DNA from: Russula earlei
Taxonomy: Eukaryota; Basidiomycota; Agaricomycetes; Russulales; Russulaceae
NCBI GenBank assembly: GCA_025769875.1
Contig: JAGFNK010000146.1
Location: 48,246 to 112,245, forward strand
Length of the DNA: 64,000 nucleotides
Direction of reading: 5' to 3'
Both the position numbers and the translations under genes were made by a program. Positions 56,001-64,000 of this stretch are shown here, in pieces; position 1 is the stretch's first letter; every line of letters begins with the position of its first letter. Below the pieces are notes generated by a model. That model made no database searches, was not told the origin of the DNA, and saw only the letters and a list, made by a program, of their open reading frames with translations.

Positions 56001-56287
56001 GAGGGCGAGCTTCTTATAATGTAAGGAACCTTTGGATGGCTAGAGGACAATTTGGTGACGGGGCGTACGGGGATTGAACACCATGGAAGCGCAGTTCTGG
56101 TTTTTCGATAAGCTCTGTGAAAGGTCGGGGTTGACGCACGCCTTCTAGCTGAGATCTATCTTCAAGGTCAACACACGGCAAGAACCCGAATATAAGCGTA
56201 ATCCGACACCGACATTCGAAAAGTGACCGGAACTTTGAGATCGCAGGAGCGTCCGAAAGTAAAATCTTCCTTGTTATCCTTGTCCAT
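53095..56287 (-). CDS. VPS34: Phosphatidylinositol 3-kinase Vps34, class III
   Basis: This enzyme phosphorylates phosphatidylinositol at the 3-position on endosomal and autophagic membranes, in complex with Vps15 and Beclin/Vps30. The start [20 protein letters not shown] is at 56287. I can place 13 exons with GT-AG introns of 43-59 bp; they sum to 2,556 nt, 851 residues, in frame. The order is a C2 domain ([32 protein letters not shown]), a helical PIK domain ([35 protein letters not shown]) and the kinase. The kinase contains [15 protein letters not shown] with the ATP-binding Lys, the catalytic loop [13 protein letters not shown] split by an intron after [14 protein letters not shown], and the activation loop [18 protein letters not shown]. 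The C-terminus [10 protein letters not shown] matches the family's critical tail. It appears intact. Confidence 0.96.
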
Positions 56288-56620
56288 CTGAAGATAGAAA
56301 GGAGGGGAGACGACACGACTGAGCTGTAGCTGATTGATAATCACGACCAAGTAAGTCGCGCCATCTCTCGGGACTCACTCTGTACTCTATTCAATACCGC
56401 TACACGAAAAGAGGTATTCAAAAACTACACTGATTTCCCTGTCCTTGAAGGATGTTCGTTCGCTGTGCCCATCGACAAAGTACTGTACAGACATAATTCA
56501 CGACAAGGCTCTCGTCCGTCCGGGACGTACATGATCACGGTCTCGGTTTGCATGGCTGATGTAATCAACTGACACGTAAATGTGCACGGTCCAACACTTT
56601 CGTGTCTAGTCCCAGCGGCC
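56288..56620. promoter_or_regulatory. Shared divergent promoter region of VPS34 and STT3
   Basis: Only 333 bp separates the two start codons, which point away from each other. Both promoters and 5' UTRs must fit here. I did not recognise a TATA box or a known motif with confidence. Confidence 0.6.
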
Positions 56621-59509
56621 ATGTCAATGTCAAAGGCATACCCACTCCCCATTGACATTTCCCCAACAACTGTCGCAAATACTGCTTCACTAGTCCGAAT
56701 TGTTGCCTTTCTCTTTATTTCTGGTGCTGCCATTGCGTCTCGTCTATTCGCTGTCATCAACTTCGAAAGTATCATACATGAATTGTAAGTCAGTCTTTCC
56801 CTTTTCAAGATTATGGCTGACCTGTCCTTCCGCCGTAGTGACCCATGGTTTAACTAGTATGTTCTTGTTTTGTCTTGAAATCCAGTGCTCATGTCAGGTT
56901 AGTCGTGCAACGAGAGTACTCGCGTCCGAGGGTTTTTATGTACGTTCAACCGAGAATTCATTTGAGTTTTGTTGATTATTGTTCAAACAGGAATTCTGGA
57001 ACTGGTTTGATCCCACCGCATGGTACCCCTTGGGCCGCGTAGTTGGCGGTACAATCTATCCTGGTCTCATGGCTACTAGCGGGGTCATCTACAATGTTTT
57101 GCATTCCCTTCACCTTCCCGTTGACATCCGTAATATCTGCGTACTCCTTGCACCCTGCTTTAGCGCCCTCACAGCCTGGGCAACGTACATGTAATGTGCT
57201 CTATTCGTTCCTGCCCTCTTCCATTCAATATCTTGTTACAGGTTCACAAAGGAGATGAAGGATGAGAGTGCCGGTCTTCTAGCCGCCGCCTTCATCGGCA
57301 TTGTTCCAGGCTACATTTCACGCTCAGTTGCAGGATCATATGACAATGAGGCCATTGCTATATTTCTCCTCATGTTCACCTTCTTCCTGTGGATCAAGGC
57401 CATGAAACAGGGCAGTGCACTCTATGGCACCCTTACGGGCCTTTTCTATTTCTACATGGTTGCGGCTTGGGGTAAGTGGACCTTTCTTCAACATCATTTG
57501 AAGCTCAACTTACGAAAACTTCACAGGTGGCTATGCATTCATCACTAACATGATCCCCTTGCACGCTCTTGCTCTGACTTTAATGGGCCGTTTCACGAAT
57601 CGCCTCTATGTAGGCTACTCCTCATGGTATGCTATCGGCACACTCGCAAGCATGCAGGTACCGTTCGTCGGTTTCCAACCTGTCCGTACTAGCGAACATA
57701 TGGGCGCCTTAGGTATTCCAGAGCTGGTTTCAAGTTGACATGTTTATGGACTTCCTTTCAGGTGTCTTTGGCCTTCTGCAGATCGTTGCATTTGTAGAGC
57801 TCGTTCGGGTACATGTATCTTCGAAACAGTTCCAACAGCTGTTATTCGTTTCGGTGATTGTAGTCGGTATACTCGGGACATTGGTCATTGTCGGTTTAAC
57901 GTACAAAGGATGGATCGCACCTTGGACGGGTCGTTTCTACTCTCTGTGGGATACTGGCTACGCTAAAAAGTGGGTGATCTTGAACTCGTTGAGATGTAGC
58001 CTTCATCTGTCCCCTCAGGTACATCCCAATTATCGCCTCCGTGTCCGAGCACCAACCTACTGCATGGCCATCCTTCTTCATGGACCTCCACTTCCTTATA
58101 TTTCTTTTCCCAGCAGGCGTTGTTCTTTGTTTCAAAGAACTGCGCGATGAGCACGTGTTTGTGGTTATCTACGCCCTTGTCGCAAGTTACTTTGCCGGCG
58201 TGATGGTGCGGCTGATGCTCACGCTCACACCAATCGTTTGCGTCTCGGCAGCAGTTGCGCTTTCCAGCGTTTTGGACACCTATATTGACCCAGTGGTGCC
58301 CGATGCGACGGATGGTGATGCGGATGCAGCGAAGAAAGACAGGTCTACAACTCCCGCCTCTAGTGCGTCTGTGGTCGAGCTCCTTACTGATATAGTGACG
58401 TCGGGTAGCTCCCCTAGCAAAAGGACCAAGCACGCAAGGCAAGGAATCATTGGACTTGACACACGTGGAGTTGTAATCCTGAACGCGTTGGGGATGTTAC
58501 TATTTTTCGTTGTGCACTGCACATGGGTAACTTCAACTGCGTACTCATCCCCAAGCGTCGTGCTCGCATCCCATATGCCGGATGGACTACACATTATCGA
58601 CGATTTCCGGGAAGCGTACTACTGGCTTCGCCAGAACACACCAAAGGATGCGGTTGTTATGAGTTGGTGGGACTACGGATACCAAATCGCTGGTATGGCA
58701 GACCGACCCACCCTCGTCGACAATAACACGTGGAACAACAGTAAGTTCTCTGATGTGCACCTCGCTTCCCTTCCGGAAATGATGCCCTCCTGCAGCTCAC
58801 ATCGCAACGGTGGGAAAAGCCATGTCTAGCCCAGAGGAAGTTGCGTATCCCATCCTACGCAAACATGACGTAGACTACGTGCTGGTGATCTTTGGCGGTC
58901 TACTTGGCTATTCTGGTGACGACATCAACAAATTCCTGTGGATGGTACGCATTGCACAGGGTGTTTGGCCAGATGAAATCCAGGAACCGCGGTACTTCAC
59001 CCCTCAGGGTGACTATCGCGTTGATGATCAAGCATCATCTACCATGAAAAATAGTCTGATGTACAAGATGTCATATTACCGGTGCGCAGGTGACCGTGCC
59101 TCTCCTGGGCGCAGTAGTAATAATTTTATCATTTGCAGCTTCCCGGAGCTATTCGGCGGCGGACAGGCGCAGGACCGCGTGCGTGGACAGGTGATCCCCA
59201 ATCCGGGACCTACCTTGGATTATCTCGGTAAGCTTTGACTTGGTTGACCGCACCGTAGTAGTTATCTTGACAAACGCATAGATGAGGCATTCACATCCGA
59301 GAACTGGATTGTAAGTTTTCTTGTCGATTATCATATAAGAGTACAAAAAGCGTCTGATTTTTCACCGCTCGCGCCATTCTTAGGTCCGCATCTATCAGGT
59401 TAAGAAGGAGGACCCGTTAGGCCGAGATTTAAAGGGTGCCAACGCATTTGATAAAGGCAAGAAACGCAAACGGACGCGCCCTCCTGTTCGTCGACGCTCT
59501 CTTGCATAG
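56621..59509 (+). CDS. STT3: Oligosaccharyltransferase catalytic subunit Stt3
   Basis: Stt3 transfers the lipid-linked glycan to Asn in N-X-S/T sequons in the ER lumen, as the catalytic core of the OST complex. The start [18 protein letters not shown] is at 56621. About eleven short GT-AG introns are readable. Key motifs are the first-loop DxD-type [19 protein letters not shown] (assembled across two introns), [18 protein letters not shown] (catalytic loop), [20 protein letters not shown] (WWDYG sequon-binding motif), DNNTWNNTHIAT and [14 protein letters not shown] (DK motif). Multiple membrane helices fill the N-terminal half. The C-terminus ends in a basic [16 protein letters not shown] tail, a common ER-facing feature. 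All motifs are intact. An internal loop (about 58290-58440) is acidic then Ser-rich and variable. Confidence 0.96.
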
Positions 59510-60425
59510 ATAGATTCATCTTCACCTCCACTTCCACCTAAAATTAAATATTTTTTTGTCTTGTCATTCATTCGTATTTGTTGCGTCGATTACGTAATAT
59601 ATTGCTTGTATGCGTTGACCGCGACAACTGGTTCCTGAAATCAAACAAAAAGGGAATCTGGAGTTACACGTATATTTCAGACTCAGATGAAATTATCGCA
59701 GCAATTGCTTTTCTTAAGGTAAATAGTGGTGTATTCAAAGGTTAACTAGTTAATTACAACAAATAATAATTGTTCAGGGCTTGAGGTGAATGGGTACGGG
59801 ACACTCGGATTGAGAGAAATTGTGGTTCTATTATTGTGAACTAGCGGTGGTGGCATTGGGCAGACTGTTCGGCCTTCGTTTTGCCGTGGGTCAGTTTGTC
59901 AGTCAGGAGAGCGCACACGCGAGGGCGATCTGGCTGTCATGAGGTCACCATGGCCATGCCCGAGTCGTCGTCATCATCACCACTACAGTGACACAGGAGG
60001 GGAGGGGAAGGGGGGGCCAGTGGTAGAGGCATTTTGGAGGAACTGGAGAACGACCACATTTGCGTGTCCCATCGTGGCTTTCATCGTGTAACCCTCCATG
60101 ACCTGTTCTCATTTATTCTGTTATTTATTCGTTTGTATAAGTAAAAATCGATATTTAACGCGTGATTGAAGCATCGCTTGGTTTACTTCTTTTGTCAAGG
60201 TCACATGATCTATTCAGGTGCGAAATGTCAAACACTGACCGCGACTTGATCAATTACGATGTCCTCTCCACAGAGTCAGGATCCACTAGCTCCGCCTAAC
60301 ACGGCAAAAATACCCAGCCTCGTCTCTTCCATAGTCTTGAAAGCTAGGGAGAGCGACTCGCTTACGTGCGTCCTTCACATGGTCGTCTTTCCTCTGGACG
60401 AGATCATAATCATGATTGTAATGTG
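59510..60425. other. Intergenic, with a fragment of a dispersed repeat
   Basis: 59935-60010 (ACCATGGCCATGCCCGAGTC..., CAGTGACACAGGAGG) matches 20385-20460 in the repeat-rich part of the window. The rest, up to the next gene, shows nothing I can assign. An upstream exon of the following gene could lie near 60380. Confidence 0.5.
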
Positions 60426-62029
60426 ATGCTCAGTTCCCTAACGCCACGGCTCGTACGCTCAGAGGTCGAAAAGAAAATGGGAATTCCTAGCGGAACACTG
60501 GATTCTCCCACATACAAAGCCCTTGTGAAGCGTGCAATTTCTGATGCTATCGTGTGTCGGCCTCTCCTCTTTCGTCTTATGGTTGCAGATGAGCAGCATA
60601 CGCGCTGATCACGCATAGAACCTTGGAAAGACCCCGGAAGTGAATACAAGTTTGGACGGCAAGATGAAAAAGAATGTTTCGAAGCCAGAGGTCGGTGAGC
60701 GAAGGCGTTCCAATTCCAAGTCAATCAAGTCAAAGGTGCACAGGGTAGAGTTTACTCCCCTCTTTTTGATTTACCATCTCCTCCAGGAAACTATCACAGA
60801 CTCTGAACGGGAGGATGAGCCTAAACTATCTGCCTTTGGACTCAGAGTCAAATCAGACACGAGGGCAGATATTGGCGAGGTACACGACGCTGGCGTCATA
60901 CTGTTCTATGACCGTTTTTACTGTCTATGCAGGGGAAGCTTGTCCGCTCCAACCCGAAAGCATTGTCCTCTAAGGTCGACCCCAAAACAAGCAAGGACAC
61001 CTCGCAATCTACCAAGGCTGTACGCCTAGAGCCGAAACGCAAGCCTCCGCCTGCGCAACAGGCACAGGTCGGTAATCGCAATATGCTTTACATTCGCGTC
61101 TCTCACGGACCTATATAAACAGAGCGACTTTGATGCGGAGAATTCTGACATGATGCCAAGGGCTACCTCATCATCGCACCGAATGACAGACAGAGAGGTA
61201 CACGATGTCACCTTTTCAATTCAACCTGAAGTCTTGACAGCCTCCCTTTTCAGAAGAGCGACTCGGAGATGTCACTGGTGGATGAACCCCCAAAAAAGAA
61301 GGCTCGGGGAAAATCTAAGGCTCATCCTTTCATCTACTTTCGTCTCGCCCCAATCTCACGTTACAATTAACTAGAATTCAGAGGCAGAAAAGCCACGAGC
61401 GAAATTGAAACGCCCCAAACAAATTTCTCATACCCTCTCGAAGGATGAAGAAACCATCAAGCGCCTGAAGGTCCCCCTTTTCGACCTCCGTCGAGCCTAT
61501 ACACCTCTTACTAGCCTAAATTCCCCAGTCCCTCGTCGTGGCGTGTGGCGTCCGAAAACAGTGGGCACGAGAGCTGGACGGCCTCAACGCTAATGCGCAG
61601 ATTACATATATCCGCAAAATCCTCCGCGACCTCGGCATGGTGGGGCGCCTGAGTCTGGAACAAGCCCGAGAGATCGTGCTCGGCGTGAACTCGCCCAGGA
61701 GCTGGGTGCGTGTCTTATGGGGGCAGGGGACTCAATGTTATTGATCTTTTTGGTCACATAGATGATGTGCAGAAATTTGAGAGGGCTATCGTATCGGGGA
61801 AGCCGTTCAAAACTGAGAGCGCAAGCCGACGCGTGGCCAAGAGTGGCCAACAATGCCGATGACGCCTATGACAGCTCAGATTCAGGAAGTAAGATTACAT
61901 CTGATCATGAGCGGCCCCAGGTGGTAAGTTGCGACGTAGTGTTCTCTATTACATTCTGATCCAATTCAGAATAACGCGCGGCGGAGCATTATGGCGTTTC
62001 TCCAGGATCAGAGCTCGGACGAGGACTGA
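60426..62029 (+). CDS. DEK_C / HIRIP3-like chromatin protein, possible internal frameshift
   Basis: Probably a nuclear histone-chaperone-type protein. Exon 1 encodes a DEK_C-like domain (LTPRLVRSEVEKKMGIPSGT). The middle is charged and disordered across several short introns (KMKKNVSKPEVGERRRSNSK; TITDSEREDEPKLSAFGLRV; SLVDEPPKKKARGKSK). The C-terminal domain (VVACGVRKQWARELDG; ITYIRKILRDLGMVGRLSLE) matches the HIRIP3 C-terminus, and the gene ends MAFLQDQSSDED. After QAREI the family expects an Arg-rich helix. Here it appears one base out of frame near 61671, while the raw frame stays open to the end. One intron seems to use a non-GT donor (after KSK, near 61317). The start and a few exon edges are approximate. 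Confidence 0.7.
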
Positions 62030-62952
62030 TTCTTACCTTTCTTCATCTCCGCTCTTTCGTTGCGAGTACTTTGAGTACATCTCGCCATAGCGTAGCATCC
62101 AAGTGTCTCATCTTCAGTTACTTATGGTTACGTGTGATATCGTTTTTTTTGTGTGATGCCTAAATCTCGCCGAACAGATAGGAAAGGAAATGAGCAAGTT
62201 CCATCCATTCCTATGCCACTATCAGCATAACTCGAAAACCAAGGGACAAGCAACTTGTAGAGTGGATCTCTCAGGGTTTTACAAGCAACTCAGTATAGTG
62301 TTTAACCATCCCCACGGGTGCTCAAGCTGGCACAAGGCTCACAAACAAATCGTCATGCTGGATATGATATGGAAAGCACCGTAGTCGCGTAGGTAAACGA
62401 GGATGTCAGGGAAGCAAGATTGTTGCAACGAAGATAAATTTGTTGAAGTCATGTCATTGACAAAGGTGTGAGAGTAGAGAGGGTATACGGCTTCCTGCCT
62501 GGTTATTGAAATCCGTTTGTACTGTGACAATAGGGTCATTGACCACTTATTTCTCCTTATTGATGTTTCTCCACCAAATCAGTAAGTAGCAAATAAGTAC
62601 TTGAATTTCCTCTATTTTCTTCCCCTTAGTTTCCATCATGTGATTAGTGTTCGCCACGGGTAACCCTCGGGTAAAAACCCACTGGCAAGGACCCTGACCC
62701 GTACCCATTTATACCTGTACCCTTGTGTAAGGGTATGGGTTTGCCATGCTATGGGTATGGGTACTCCATGGGTAGGGGTTAGATGTTTTAGTCATATGAT
62801 TTTGTAGCTGAAACACATTGTACTACTTACTGTTGTTTTCATGTGACCTTGCACTTGCCATTTTTGGATGTCATTTCAAGTGCGAAATTAAAACTGCTAT
62901 ATCTCAACAGTTTCTCAACAGATTGCCTTGAAAGTTTGCCAGTAGAACCTTA
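62030..62952. other. Intergenic; GGGTATGGGTA-rich stretch at 62650-62775
   Basis: Near 62650-62775, GGGTA/TACCC motifs recur on both strands (GGGTATGGGTACTCCATGGG), giving local palindromes. A TAAGTAGCAAATAAGTACTT motif at 62581-62603 is shared with 24150. No gene is recognised. Confidence 0.45.
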
Positions 62953-63615
62953 GGCCCCTTTAACCAACCAAGAATTCTTGAATCTTGAACTTGAACTTGG
63001 ATTTTGGGATTTTCCAGAGTGACAGGAGTGACAGGAGTGATGTAAGTGATATGATGTATATAATACATTAATATGCATTTTTTTATGTTGTCATTTGCAT
63101 ATTCACATATATGGGGTTACACATGATGTGTCAGCATCAAACTTGTCCAACTCGAGCTCAACATCTGGGTGCTTGCAGCCCCATTTTCACCAGAGCTGCA
63201 CATACAAAATGTGCACAAAGATGTGCACCCACACATTGGTGACACATATTCTGCCTTAATGACATGCTTGCAATACCCCACTTGGAAGGAGTGGAAGGAA
63301 GGGTTAGAAAAAATATTTTACATATCACATGTAAACCCAGCAAATCACACCAAAAAATAACTCATATTTGAAATAGACTCATATTAGTTTATTATGTCAC
63401 TTACATCACACCTGTCACACCTGTCACTCCTGGAAAATCCTGAAATCCAAGTTCAAGTTCAAGATTCAAGAATTCTTGGTTGGTAAAAAGGGCCTAATAT
63501 TCAGTTCTTGAAGTTTTGAATTTTGGGTGCCAATCTGCATGCAAAATTTTGGAACGCCATATCTCAACTATTTCTCAATGGATTGCCTTGAAACTTGGAC
63601 ATCAGAACCTCATGT
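62888..63615. repeat. Duplicated host sequence either side of MITE copy C
   Basis: CTGCTATATCTCAACAGTTTC...GATTGCCTTGAAA (about 62898-62942) and GCCATATCTCAACTATTTC...GATTGCCTTGAAA (about 63556-63595) are clearly related. The MITE therefore inserted between, or into one member of, an older tandem pair. Confidence 0.6.
62953..63494. mobile_element. MITE copy C, the most complete copy
   Basis: GGCCCCTTTAACCAACC... is mirrored by GGTTGGTAAAAAGGGCC at 63478-63494. The inverted ends extend about 100 bp inward, including the AGTGACAGGAGTGAC / GTCACACCTGTCACTCCTGG subterminal pair that copy A has lost. The flanks are TTA (left) and TAA (right), so the duplication is imperfect. It shares the central CATCTGGGTGCTTGCAGCCC block with copy A. 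Confidence 0.85.
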
Positions 63616-64000
63616 ACTGTATCTAGAGGCACCAAATAATTGGGTTTCATTTCACATTTTGGGGTGCCGACCCCAGCATGATAAGACTTGAGGTGTTCAT
63701 AGGAGGTAGCATTGTGATCACGTGTGAAGTGTGAGGAGCAGTGTGTAAGGAAAGTGGGCTTAAGGCATGAGGATATGATGAAGCAGAAGTGGGAGCCTGT
63801 TGGGAGATGTGGATCTGGGAAGGTGCAGAAGCAGATGGGAGAGGGTGGGTTAAAGCAGGATGGTCTTGTTCGTATGTGCCAAGATGTCTGAACAAGGCTG
63901 TCAGACAGGTCACCACCCATGATTGGAGAGTGTGGGGGACATATACACACATTTGTATCTATTGTAGGGCCAGAGCTTGGTCAGCTTGTCCACTCAGGTT
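63616..64000. other. Unassigned window end
   Basis: There are open minus-strand stretches without a recognised domain. Nothing is called. Confidence 0.4.

Noticed and set aside
62650..62775. GGGTA-rich stretch as telomeric repeat.
   Set aside because: The motif is irregular, present on both strands and not the TTAGGG type usual in these fungi.
1..64000. tRNA or rRNA genes.
   Set aside because: I saw no cloverleaf-like or rRNA-like sequence on reading, but an exhaustive structural search was not possible by eye.

Overview
The window reads as nuclear DNA of a basidiomycete fungus, most probably an Agaricomycete. The evidence is genes split by many GT-AG introns of roughly 45-65 bp, a DUF6534-type membrane-protein gene, and transposon families typical of mushroom-forming fungi (Copia, chromodomain Gypsy, Helitron, RNase H-bearing LINE, MULE with a SWIM finger). 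The exact species cannot be read from the sequence.

Layout. 1-5.4 kb: a decayed Copia 3' end whose LTR carries a MITE, then a decayed MULE transposase on the minus strand. 5.4-7.6 kb: GC-rich low-complexity DNA. 7.6-9.36 kb: a host DUF6534 gene. 10.1-14.2 kb: a truncated MITE and a complete but broken Copia element, itself hit by a foreign solo LTR. 14.2-20.9 kb: divergent repeats around the first of three long-terminal-inverted-repeat elements (15.9-18.8 kb). 20.95-42.37 kb: one Helitron on the minus strand (Rep half at 39.6-42.3 kb, helicase half at 21.2-23.8 kb), pulled apart by an 8-bp-duplicating DNA element of net 3.5 kb. That element carries a Copia, a Gypsy and a solo LTR, and the Gypsy carries a further LTR, so insertions are nested four deep. 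42.4-52.8 kb: two more long-TIR elements flanking a decayed LINE with its own solo LTR. 53.1-62.0 kb: a compact block of host genes, VPS34 (-), STT3 (+) and a DEK_C/HIRIP3-like gene (+). 62.0-64.0 kb: intergenic DNA with a third MITE.

Insertions can be layered because target-site duplications are readable: ATTCT, GGCCT, CTTT, TAATG, GGGTG, GGCAT, GCTGC, CCAAT, an 8-bp GCAGCATA/GCAGCATT pair, and TAA for one MITE. In several cases, removing the insertion restores the interrupted reading frame.

The retroelements carry a consistent mutation signature. In the Gypsy and both broken Copia elements the interrupting stops I checked are TGA where CGA would fit, and all five differences between the Gypsy LTRs are CpG transitions. 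This points to CpG methylation with deamination or a RIP-like process. The two most interesting and least explained items are a third, coiled-coil-containing ORF downstream of Gypsy pol that ends inside the 3' LTR, and the three long-TIR elements that share an Ala/Ser/Thr/Pro-rich reading frame.
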